Source: Actinomycetota bacterium (GTDB lineage: Bacteria > Actinomycetota > Acidimicrobiia > Acidimicrobiales > BP-101). Taken from it: 21,672 bases of DNA. This document shows, piece after piece, positions 14,412 to 21,132 of this stretch (positions are counted from its first letter, which is position 1; every line of letters starts with the position of its first letter). Both the position numbers and the translations under genes were made by a program. Below the pieces are notes generated by a model that worked only from the letters and a program-made list of their open reading frames with translations, had not been told where the DNA came from and made no database searches. The stretch is from contig JAUTXA010000246.1 of the NCBI GenBank assembly GCA_030838265.1, forward strand, positions 1 through 21,672, written 5' to 3'.

Positions 14412-15779
14412 CTAGAGGGGGCCGTTGGCGTGGCGGCGACGGGGCAGGTGCTCGCGCTTGTCGGCCAGCAGGGGCAGGGCGCCGGCGATGATGCGCCGGG
14501 TGTCTTCGGGAGCGATCACGTCGTCGATGATGCCGCGCTCGGCCGCGATGGCCGGAGTGCAGAAGCGCGTCTCGTAGTCAGCGACCAGGGCTGCCTCCTC
14601 GCGAGCCTGCTGGGTCGGGTCGGCGATGGCGGCCAGGTGACGACGGTGGAGGACGCGCACGGCGCCGGCCGCGCCCATGACGGCCACCTCGGCCGTCGGC
14701 CAGGCCACACAGAGATCGCTGCCCAACGACTTTGAGTCCATGACGATGTAGGCCCCGCCGTACGCCTTGCGGACGATCACGCAGATGCGGGGGACGGTGG
14801 CCGCCGCATAGGCGTGGACCAGCTCAGCGCCGTGCCTGATCATCCCGCGCCACTCGATGTCTCGACCCGGAAGGAAGCCGGGCGTGTCGACGAAGGTCAG
14901 CAGCGGCAGGCCGAAGGCATCGCACCACTGCACGAAACGGGCGCCCTTCTGAGCCGCCTCGATGTCGAGGGTGCCCGCCATCCGGCCCGGCTGGTTGGCG
15001 ACCACGCCGACCGGTCGGCCACCCACCCGACCGAGGGCGGTCACCAGGCTGGGCGCCCAATCGGGGCGCAGCTCGAGCATCGAGTGACGGTCGATGACGT
15101 CGTCGACGACGGTCCTCATGTCGTAGGACGCAGTCGGTGACGTCGGCACCGCACCAGCCGCGATCGAGCAGTCCCGGTCGACGGGGTCGTCGCAGGGGTG
15201 AGCAGGGGGAAGCTCGAGGTTGTTGGCGGGCAGGAAGGCGAGGACGTCGCTGCTGGCGGCGAGGGCCTCGTCCTCGTCGTCGACGACGAGGGTGGCGACC
15301 CCGGACCGAAGCTGGTGGACGGCCGCGCCCCCGAGGGCGGCGGGCGTCGGCTGGCGGCCCGTCATGGCCAACACCGAGTCGGGACCGCTGACGTAGGCGA
15401 AGGCGTCGGTCGTCATGACGACCACGTCGGCCAGACCCAGCAGCAGGGCGGGACCAGAGACGCACGGCCCCACGACGACGAGGACGATGGGCACCACACC
15501 TGAAGCGCGGGCCAGGGCGGAGGCCACCCGTCCCCACGCGTGGAGCGATGCGATGCCCTCACTCACGTCGGCGCCCGACGTGTCGAGCACGCCAACCACC
15601 GGTCGCCCCGCGTCGACTGCTATGGCGACGAGCCGGGCGATGGTGTCGCCCTCGACGGGCCCGATGGCGCCCCGGCGCTTGCCGCCTTGGAGCCGGAACC
15701 ACCCCACCGGACGACCGTCGAGCCGGCGCAGACCGGCGTCGACGCACCCGCCCGTCGCGGCGGCCAGCGCCACCGTCAT
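14412..15779 (-). CDS. accD: Acyl-CoA carboxylase carboxyltransferase subunit, AccD6-like, short N-terminus
   Basis: A 455-residue crotonase-fold carboxyltransferase of the acetyl/propionyl-CoA carboxylase beta family. It transfers carboxyl from biotin to acyl-CoA and here probably makes malonyl-CoA for fatty-acid synthesis. The C-terminal half keeps RKAYGGAYIVMDSK and WPTAEVAVMGAAGAV. The N-terminal half lacks roughly the first 60 residues usual in PccB/AccD5 proteins, and its oxyanion segment reads GPCVSGP (104-110) where GPCAGGA is usual. M. tuberculosis likewise has a short accD6 in its FAS-II operon. The start at 15779 forms an ATGA overlap with the fabF stop. The frame stays open as far as 16220, but that part is antiparallel to fabF coding sequence and looks unlike this family. 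Confidence 0.9.
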   Translation of the reverse strand: MTVALAAATGGCVDAGLRRLDGRPVGWFRLQGGKRRGAIGPVEGDTIARLVAIAVDAGRPVVGVLDTSGADVSEGIASLHAWGRVASALARASGVVPIVLVVVGPCVSGPALLLGLADVVVMTTDAFAYVSGPDSVLAMTGRQPTPAALGGAAVHQLRSGVATLVVDDEDEALAASSDVLAFLPANNLELPPAHPCDDPVDRDCSIAAGAVPTSPTASYDMRTVVDDVIDRHSMLELRPDWAPSLVTALGRVGGRPVGVVANQPGRMAGTLDIEAAQKGARFVQWCDAFGLPLLTFVDTPGFLPGRDIEWRGMIRHGAELVHAYAAATVPRICVIVRKAYGGAYIVMDSKSLGSDLCVAWPTAEVAVMGAAGAVRVLHRRHLAAIADPTQQAREEAALVADYETRFCTPAIAAERGIIDDVIAPEDTRRIIAGALPLLADKREHLPRRRHANGPL

Positions 15780-17023
15780 GGCGTGGGGCCGAGGACCACC
15801 GACGCGTTGTGACCGCCGAAGCCGAAGGAGTTCGACAGGGCGGGCCCGGACGGGACAATGCGCGCCGAGCCATGGACCACGTCGATGGCGATCTCGGGAT
15901 CGGTCACCTCGTGGTTGGCCGTGGCCGGGACGGTGCCGTGGGCGATGGCCAACAAGGTGGCAACCGCCTCGACGGCGCCGGCCGCGCCGACCAGGTGGCC
16001 GGTCACTCCCTTGGTCGATGTGACGGGGACGGGCCGACCCCCGAAGACCTTGACGATGGCCTCGGCCTCGGCCGCGTCGTTCAGCGGGGTCGACGTCCCG
16101 TGGGCGTTGATGTGGCCGATGGACGCGCTGTCGAGACCGGCGTCGTCGATCGCCAGCTGCATCGACGCCGCCGCCCCTGCTCCGCCCGGGGCCGGAGCGG
16201 TGATGTGGAAGGCGTCGCACGTCCGCCCGTAGCCCAGAACCTCACCGACGATGGTGGCGCCGCGGGCCTGGGCCCGCTCGAGGTCCTCGAGCACGAGGAA
16301 GGCGGCCCCCTCGCCGATCACGAACCCGTCCCGACTGACATCGAAGGGCCGCGAGGCGCGCGTCGGGTCGTCGGAGGCGGTGCTGAGGGCGCCCATCCGG
16401 GCAAAGGCGGCCACCGCGACCGGGGTCACGGCCGCCTCCGTTCCGCCGGCCAGGACCACGTCGGCCGAGCCATCCCTGATGAGCCGAGCCCCTTCACCGA
16501 TGGCGTGGGTGCCGGCCGCGCAGGCGGTGGCCACGCACACGTTCGGCCCCGTCCAGCCCCGCTTGAGGCCCACCAGGGCGGCGGTGGCGTTGGCCATCAT
16601 CATGGGGACCAGGAAGGGGCTGACCCGGGTCGGGCCCTTCTCGACGAACACGGCGACCTGATCTTCGAGGGTGCGCAACCCGCCGACCCCGGTGCCGACC
16701 ACGACGCCACAACGTGCGGGGTCGGCTTGGAGGTCGCCGGCCGCAGCGACGGCGTCGAGGGCGGCGCCAATGCCGAGCTGGGCGGCCCGATCGGTGCGGC
16801 GGGCCTCCTTGACATCGAGGTAGGGCGAGACGTCGAAGCCGGTGTCCTCGCAGGCGAAGGCGACGGGATGGTTGGACGCGTCGAAGGCGGTGATGGGAGC
16901 GGCCGTCCCCTTGGCGGCAAGCAGCCCGGCCCAGAAAGAATCGAGATCGTCGCCTGCGGGTGACTTCACGCCCATCCCGGTGACCACCACCCGGCGTCTC
17001 CCCCGATGGTCAGTGACGCTCAC
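15776..17023 (-). CDS. fabF: Beta-ketoacyl-ACP synthase II
   Basis: A 415-residue condensing enzyme that joins malonyl-ACP to acyl-ACP during elongation. The catalytic triad is complete: C168 in TACAAGTHA, H308 in NAHGTSTPLND, and H343 in KGVTGHLVGAAGA, with K338 alongside. Length and order match FabF/KasA proteins. The GTG start at 17023 overlaps the acpP stop as GTGA, and the stop overlaps the carboxyltransferase ATG as ATGA. It is therefore tightly coupled on both sides, between its protein substrate carrier and a likely source of malonyl-CoA. Nothing in the sequence suggests a chain-length-factor or inactive variant. Confidence 0.96.
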   Translation of the reverse strand: MSVTDHRGRRRVVVTGMGVKSPAGDDLDSFWAGLLAAKGTAAPITAFDASNHPVAFACEDTGFDVSPYLDVKEARRTDRAAQLGIGAALDAVAAAGDLQADPARCGVVVGTGVGGLRTLEDQVAVFVEKGPTRVSPFLVPMMMANATAALVGLKRGWTGPNVCVATACAAGTHAIGEGARLIRDGSADVVLAGGTEAAVTPVAVAAFARMGALSTASDDPTRASRPFDVSRDGFVIGEGAAFLVLEDLERAQARGATIVGEVLGYGRTCDAFHITAPAPGGAGAAASMQLAIDDAGLDSASIGHINAHGTSTPLNDAAEAEAIVKVFGGRPVPVTSTKGVTGHLVGAAGAVEAVATLLAIAHGTVPATANHEVTDPEIAIDVVHGSARIVPSGPALSNSFGFGGHNASVVLGPTP

Positions 17024-17271
17024 GCCGCTGCGCCGACCTTGGCGGCCAGCATCTCGACGGCATCGCCGACGGTCGAGATCTGCTCGAGCTCGGCTTCGGG
17101 GACGGTGATGTCGAGACGCTCCTCGAGGGCCATCACCAGCTCGACCAAGTCGAGGCTGTCGGCGTCAAGATCGTCCTTGAAGCTGGCGGTGGCGGTGACG
17201 GCGGCGCGCTCGACGTTGAGCACCTCGACGGCGACGTCCTGCACGGTCTGCATGAGCTGTTCATTGGTCAT
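17020..17271 (-). CDS. acpP: Acyl carrier protein
   Basis: An 83-residue acidic four-helix carrier. S39 in DADSLD is the 4'-phosphopantetheine attachment site, and the surrounding DSLDLVELVMALEE is the standard recognition helix II. It carries growing acyl chains between FabD, FabH, FabG, FabZ, FabI and FabF. It has its own strong ribosome site (AAGGGAG, 6 nt before the ATG) and the longest upstream gap in the operon after the main promoter (54 bp). That gap contains a perfect 14-bp palindrome. This suggests expression tuned separately from fabG, as expected for a protein needed in large amount. No phosphopantetheinyl transferase gene is in the window. Confidence 0.97.
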   Translation of the reverse strand: MTNEQLMQTVQDVAVEVLNVERAAVTATASFKDDLDADSLDLVELVMALEERLDITVPEAELEQISTVGDAVEMLAAKVGAAA

Positions 17272-17294
17272 GGGTTTCTCCCTTGTCTTGAAGT

Positions 17295-17308
17295 CTTTTG
17301 ATCAAAAG
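17295..17308. promoter_or_regulatory. Perfect 14-bp palindrome ahead of acpP
   Basis: CTTTTGATCAAAAG is a perfect palindrome with no spacer, 23 nt before the acpP ATG in the fabG-acpP gap. It is strikingly A+T-rich for this DNA. Its left part, together with the adjoining T, shares the 8-mer TCTTTTGA with the centre of the fabD promoter palindrome. It could be an operator, or a weak RNA hairpin (5-bp stem, GATC loop) setting the acpP message level. Confidence 0.45.
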
Positions 17309-17325
17309 GTCGTGGTGAGTGGGTG

Positions 17326-18075
17326 TCATCGGCCCATCGAGAGGCCACCATCGACTGGCACGATGGCGCCCGTCACGTAGCCGGCGGCGTCGGAGCAGAG
17401 AAAGGCGATGACGGCCGCGACCTCGTCGGCGGTGCCGAGCCGGCCCAGCGGCACCGAGGCTGCCAGCTCTTGGCGGTGGGCGTCGGCGAGAGCCGCGGTC
17501 ATGTCGGTGGCGATGGGACCGGGCTCGACCACGTTGGCCGTGATGTTGCGGGCGGCCAGCTCGCGGGCCAACGAGCGGGTGAAGCCGACCAGCCCGGCCT
17601 TGGCTGCCGCGTAGTTGGCCTGGCCCGCCGACCCCATGGAGCCGGCGACCGACGCCACGGTCACGATGCGACCGAAGCGAGCCCGCACCATCGCGGGTGT
17701 CGCCCGGCGCACGACGTGGAAGGCACCGTCGAGGTTGGTGCGCAGGACCTCGCTCCACTGCTCATCGGTCATGCGCAGCAGGAGCCCGTCCCGGTTGATG
17801 CCGGCGTTGGCGACCACGATCTCGGCCTTGGCCCCCCAGCGACCCTCGACCGCGGAGAAGGCGATGTCGACCGACTGCGGGTCGCGCACGTCGATCTCGA
17901 CCGCCACGGCCTCGCCCCCGGTCTCCTCGATGCCGGCCACCACCTTCTCGGCCGCGTCGCGCTGCGACGCGTAGCCGACGGCGACGCGGTGGCCGGTGGC
18001 CGCCAGTGCCGATGCAGTGGCGGCGCCGATGCCGCGGGAGGCCCCGCTCACGAAGGCGACGCGGCCCGAGCTCAC
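17326..18075 (-). CDS. fabG: 3-oxoacyl-ACP reductase
   Basis: A 249-residue short-chain dehydrogenase/reductase that reduces beta-ketoacyl-ACP with NADPH in the first reduction of the cycle. The cofactor motif GASRGIG is at residues 11-17 and NAG at 90-92. The catalytic residues are S142, Y155 and K159 in the usual spacing, offset by four from E. coli FabG. The start is the GTG at 18075, which overlaps the fabH stop as GTGA. The frame is open upstream to 18483, but that stretch is antiparallel to fabH coding sequence. SDR enzymes are numerous and diverse, so the FabG assignment rests on both motifs and operon position. Confidence 0.95.
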   Translation of the reverse strand: MSSGRVAFVSGASRGIGAATASALAATGHRVAVGYASQRDAAEKVVAGIEETGGEAVAVEIDVRDPQSVDIAFSAVEGRWGAKAEIVVANAGINRDGLLLRMTDEQWSEVLRTNLDGAFHVVRRATPAMVRARFGRIVTVASVAGSMGSAGQANYAAAKAGLVGFTRSLARELAARNITANVVEPGPIATDMTAALADAHRQELAASVPLGRLGTADEVAAVIAFLCSDAAGYVTGAIVPVDGGLSMGR

Positions 18076-19004
18076 GAGCCCCACCGGATGAGGGCGCTGG
18101 CCCACGTCATCCCGGCGCCGAAACCCGAGAGCAGGACGAGCTGGCCGTCTTGAAGGCGGCCGTCGGCGGCAGCCTCGGCCAGGGCGATGGGGATCGAGGC
18201 GGCCGATGTGTTGCCGTAGCGATCGACGTTGACGACGGTGCGATCTTCCGGGATGCCAAGCCTTGAGGCGGCAGCGTCGATGATGCGCCGGTTGGCCTGG
18301 TGGGGCACGAACACGTCGACCTGGCTGGCGCTCATCCCGGCCCGCCGCAGGGTGGCCTCGGCCGATTCGACGACGACGCGCACGGCTCGGCGGAAGACCT
18401 CGCGTCCGTCCATGCGCAGATATGACTCGCCGGGCCGTATCTCGAGGAGCCCGGCCGCCGAGCCGTCGCAGCCCATGTCCCACGCCAGGAGACCGCGGCC
18501 ATCGACGGAGGGAAGGAGCACGGCGGCGCCCGCCCCGTCACCGAAGAGCACAGCGGTGGAGCGATCGTCGGGGTCGACGATGCGGGTCAGGGTCTCGGCT
18601 CCGATCACCAAGGCTGATCCCTCGAGGTTGGCCAGCATGCTCGACGCCACGACCAGCCCGTAGACGAAGCCGGCGCACGCCGCGCCGAGGTCGAAGGCTC
18701 CGCCGCGCGTCCCCAGCTCGTCCTGCACGAAGGCAGCAGTGGCGGGCAGGGCTTGGTCGGGCGTGGCCGTCGCCAGCACCAGGAGGCCGACGTCGTCGGG
18801 GGTGAGCCCGGCGTCCTTCAGGGCGGCCGCCCCTGCCGCCACGGCCAGGTCTCGGGTCTTCTCGCCGTCCGCCGCCACGCGGCGCTCCTTGATGCCGGTT
18901 CGCTCGGTGATCCACGCATCGGTGGTGTCGAGCCGCGCCTCGAAGTCGGCGTTGGTGACGCGCTGCTCGGGCACGGCCATGCCGACGCCGGCGATGACGC
19001 TCAC
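18072..19004 (-). CDS. fabH: Beta-ketoacyl-ACP synthase III
   Basis: A 310-residue thiolase-fold enzyme that starts fatty-acid synthesis by condensing an acyl-CoA primer with malonyl-ACP. The triad C110 (GAACAGF), H235 (VPHQANRRI) and N265 (YGNTSAAS) is intact, and the GDGAGA loop is present. Actinobacterial FabH enzymes may take branched or long acyl-CoA primers, but preference cannot be read here. The GTG start at 19004 overlaps the upstream TGA as GTGA and its own stop overlaps fabG the same way. It follows the small biotinyl-like gene and precedes fabG, an ordinary fab order apart from that insertion. Confidence 0.96.
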   Translation of the reverse strand: MSVIAGVGMAVPEQRVTNADFEARLDTTDAWITERTGIKERRVAADGEKTRDLAVAAGAAALKDAGLTPDDVGLLVLATATPDQALPATAAFVQDELGTRGGAFDLGAACAGFVYGLVVASSMLANLEGSALVIGAETLTRIVDPDDRSTAVLFGDGAGAAVLLPSVDGRGLLAWDMGCDGSAAGLLEIRPGESYLRMDGREVFRRAVRVVVESAEATLRRAGMSASQVDVFVPHQANRRIIDAAASRLGIPEDRTVVNVDRYGNTSAASIPIALAEAAADGRLQDGQLVLLSGFGAGMTWASALIRWGS

Positions 19005-19279
19005 GCCGCGGCCGTCCGCAGCCAGGCCACGGGCTGACCCTCGCGGACCCGCTCGCCGGGGTGGGCCAGGATCCCCATGAGGAACCCGGCGAAGGGACTG
19101 GTGACGTCGTGGGGCGTGCCGCTGGCCTCGACCACGCCGACGGCCTGGCCTTCGTAGACGACCTCGCCTTCGGCGGTGACCGTGGCCGGCGGGTGGGGCC
19201 GGAACAGACCGGTGGCAGGCGCCAGGATCACCCGCTCAGGGACGAGCAAGTGCTCGCCGGTGAGAACTGCGGCTTCCAT
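19001..19279 (-). CDS. Biotinyl/lipoyl-domain-like protein lacking the modifiable lysine
   Basis: A 92-residue protein shaped like one biotinyl/lipoyl barrel. Two half-motifs are recognisable: EGQAVGVVEASGTPHDVTSP, and then PGERVREGQPVAWLR. The second resembles the end of biotin carboxyl carrier domains. At the hairpin where BCCP has MKM, the sequence is ASGT, and the protein has no lysine at all, so it cannot carry biotin or lipoate on lysine. Its place between fabD and fabH, in an operon with a carboxyltransferase, suggests a structural or docking role in acyl-CoA carboxylase or FAS. That role is inference. GGAGG lies 7 nt before the ATG at 19279. An upstream ATG at 19303 overlaps the fabD stop (ATGA) and would add eight residues. 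Confidence 0.78.
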   Translation of the reverse strand: MEAAVLTGEHLLVPERVILAPATGLFRPHPPATVTAEGEVVYEGQAVGVVEASGTPHDVTSPFAGFLMGILAHPGERVREGQPVAWLRTAAA

Positions 19280-19299
19280 GAGCGCACCTCCGGTGGGGG

Positions 19300-20214
19300 T
19301 CATCGGGCGGGCACCAGGGCCTGCACGTCGTCGGGGGCGCCGACGGAGCGGACGGAGACGTTGGGGATGGTGCGCTTGGCCATGCCGGCGAGCAGGGCGC
19401 CGGGGCCGACCTCGAGGGCTTGGGTCACGCCGAGGTCCTGCAGGGTGAGGAGGCACTGGCGCCAGCGGACGGGCTCGACCAGGTGCCGGGTGAGGCGCTC
19501 GCCCCAGCTCCCCGACGACACGGCGACGCCGTCGCCATTCGACACGACCGGGGCGGCCGGCTCGGCGTAGCGGGCGGCGGCGAAGTCAGCAGTCATGGCG
19601 GCGGCCGCGTCGGCCATGAGCGGTGTGTGAAAGGCGCCGCCCACGGCGAGGGGCAGGACCTTGCGCACGCCCAGCTGGCGGGCCGCGTCAGAGGCCTGGG
19701 CCACGCCGGCCTCGGTGCCGGCGATCACCACCTGTCCGGGTGCGTTGTCGTTGGCCAGCCAGCACTGGTCCTCGGCGGCCCGGCAAGCGGCGGCAGCCTG
19801 GTCGAGGTCGGCGCCCAGCAGGGCGGCCATCACCCCGTGGTGGCGGTCGGCCGCGGCCTGGGTGGCCTCGGCTCGGCGCACGGCCAGCCACACGCCCTCG
19901 TCGAAGGACACGGCACCCGAGGCGATGAGGGCCGTGATCTGTCCGAGGGAGTGACCGGCGTAGGCGACGGGTGCCTCGTCGAGGTTGGCTCGCACCGCCT
20001 CCCAGGCAACCAGCGAGGCCAACAACACCGAGAGCTGCGAGGACTCGGTGCGAGCCAGCTCGCCGGCCGACGCCGTCAGCAAGAGGTGGGCCAAGGGCCG
20101 TCCGGCCGCCGCCTCGGCCCGCTCGACGACCGACCAGGAGGGATGGTCGACCCACGAGCGGCCCCATCCAGCGGTCTGAGCGGCCTGGCCCGGGAACAGC
20201 ACAGCAAGAGTCAT
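19300..20214 (-). CDS. fabD: Malonyl-CoA:ACP transacylase
   Basis: A 304-residue transacylase that moves malonyl from CoA to ACP. The N-terminal FPGQAAQ, the nucleophile S89 in GHSLG, the Arg of the VRRAEATQ segment, and H196 in FHTPLM are all present. The residue after GHSLG is Gln, where FabD usually has Glu. The start at 20214 is preceded at 8 nt by GGTGGAG. An in-frame ATG seven codons upstream would bury that site. It is the first gene of the fatty-acid operon, and its promoter lies in the palindromic region shared with the divergent MerR gene. Length is normal. Confidence 0.95.
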   Translation of the reverse strand: MTLAVLFPGQAAQTAGWGRSWVDHPSWSVVERAEAAAGRPLAHLLLTASAGELARTESSQLSVLLASLVAWEAVRANLDEAPVAYAGHSLGQITALIASGAVSFDEGVWLAVRRAEATQAAADRHHGVMAALLGADLDQAAAACRAAEDQCWLANDNAPGQVVIAGTEAGVAQASDAARQLGVRKVLPLAVGGAFHTPLMADAAAAMTADFAAARYAEPAAPVVSNGDGVAVSSGSWGERLTRHLVEPVRWRQCLLTLQDLGVTQALEVGPGALLAGMAKRTIPNVSVRSVGAPDDVQALVPAR

Positions 20215-20364
20215 TCGCTTGTCTCCACCCAGCATCGAGGGTCCGACTTGCTCCCCACCCCGATGGTTACACGAGATTGTCGAATCTTTTGACATACTCG
20301 TGTAAACGTTGGATGAAGGGTCTGTGACCAGGCATTTTCGTGCCAGGTGTTTCGAGGAGGCGCC
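20215..20364. promoter_or_regulatory. Divergent promoter region between fabD and the MerR-type gene, with 39-bp palindrome
   Basis: At 20267-20305, arms TTACACGAG and CTCGTGTAA flank a 21-bp centre. The centre continues the same symmetry with TGTC/GACA and AA/TT pairs. Overall 15 of 19 base pairs either side of 20286 are symmetric. The outer arms hold mirror-image -10-like boxes: TGTAAA on the plus strand (20301-20306) and TGTAAC on the minus strand (20271-20266). A -35-like box lies 18 bp upstream of each (TTGTCG plus, ATGTCA minus). A perfect TTGACA also occurs on the plus strand at 20289-20294. The arms are 30 bp apart centre to centre, about three helical turns. A regulator bound here could control both transcripts. 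Confidence 0.6.
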
Positions 20365-21132
20365 GTGGACTACCGGGTGGACGAGCTGGCCGAGGCGGCG
20401 GGGATATCGGTCGAGCTGGTCCGCAGCTACCAGTCGAAGGGCTTGGTGCCGGCCCCGCGCCACGAGGGCCGCGTCGCCCACTACGGGGAGGCGCACCTGA
20501 GGCGCCTGCGCGCCATCCGCGACCTGAAGGACCGGGGCTACTCGCTGCGCACCATCGCCGACCTCCTCAAGCGGGACGGCGACCTGCCCTCGCCGGGGCG
20601 AGCCGAGCCACCGGCCGGCGCCGACGCCGACGAGGAGCCGCTCACCCTCCGGGAGCTGGCCGAGCGCACGGGCGTGCCGACCGCCATGCTGCGATCGCTC
20701 GAGGGCTCGGGCGTCATCCGGCCCCGGCCGTTCGGCAAGGTCCACGGGTACACCAGTGCCGACGTGCGGGCCGTACGGATGCTGCTCAGCCTGTTGGGCG
20801 GTGGCATGCCGCTCGAGGCGTTCATGAAGGTGGCCCGGGTGCAGCTCGACACGGCCGAGGAGGTGGCCCAGGGCGCGGTCGACCTCTTCTTCACCTACGT
20901 GCGGGAGCCACTGCTCGCATCGGGCCTGCCCCAGAAGGAGGAAGCCGAGCGCCTGGCCGCCGCCTTCCGCCTCATGCTGCACGCCGCCACCTCACTCATG
21001 ACGTACAACTTCGAGCGCATGGTGCTGCACGCCGCCCACACCGAGATCGAGCGCCAGGGGTCGCGAGCCGAGCGGGCCGCCATGTCACGCGCCGTGCAGG
21101 GCCGGCGGCTCGAGCTCGACATCCCGGCGTGA
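20365..21132 (+). CDS. Transcriptional regulator with two MerR-type DNA-binding domains
   Basis: A 255-residue protein with two MerR-like winged HTH units in one chain. Residues 1-70 begin YRVDELAEAAGISVELVRSY and include YSLRTIADLLK. Residues 92-158 begin LTLRELAERTGVPTAMLRSL and include MPLEAFMKVAR. An Ala/Pro/acidic linker joins them. A helical region (160-255) follows, without the effector cysteines of metal sensors. Classical MerR proteins have one HTH and dimerise through a coiled coil. Sitting divergent from fabD and coupled to fabZ by a GTGA overlap, it is a strong candidate regulator of the fatty-acid genes and itself (inference). The start is the GTG at 20365 after AGGAGG (4 nt). 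A GTG at 20347 would place that site inside the gene. Confidence 0.85.
   Translation: MDYRVDELAEAAGISVELVRSYQSKGLVPAPRHEGRVAHYGEAHLRRLRAIRDLKDRGYSLRTIADLLKRDGDLPSPGRAEPPAGADADEEPLTLRELAERTGVPTAMLRSLEGSGVIRPRPFGKVHGYTSADVRAVRMLLSLLGGGMPLEAFMKVARVQLDTAEEVAQGAVDLFFTYVREPLLASGLPQKEEAERLAAAFRLMLHAATSLMTYNFERMVLHAAHTEIERQGSRAERAAMSRAVQGRRLELDIPA

Noticed and set aside
15780..16220. Upstream extension of the carboxyltransferase frame
   Set aside because: Arg/Gly-rich translation with no family similarity, lying wholly over fabF coding sequence; the ATG at 15779 gives an ATGA overlap and the first family-like residues.
18076..18483. Upstream extension of the fabG frame
   Set aside because: Overlaps fabH coding sequence and translates to low-complexity Arg/Pro-rich protein; the GTG at 18075 gives a GTGA overlap and a normal SDR length.
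20322..20344. TGTGA half-site and short GGCA/TGCC stem in the regulator leader
   Set aside because: There is no matching TCACA half-site at N6, and the 4-bp stem is too short to distinguish from chance.
20215..20982. Upstream extension of the fabD frame through the promoter and the MerR-type gene
   Set aside because: It would run antisense through the regulator and across the palindrome; the ATG at 20214 has a good ribosome site and the normal FabD beginning.
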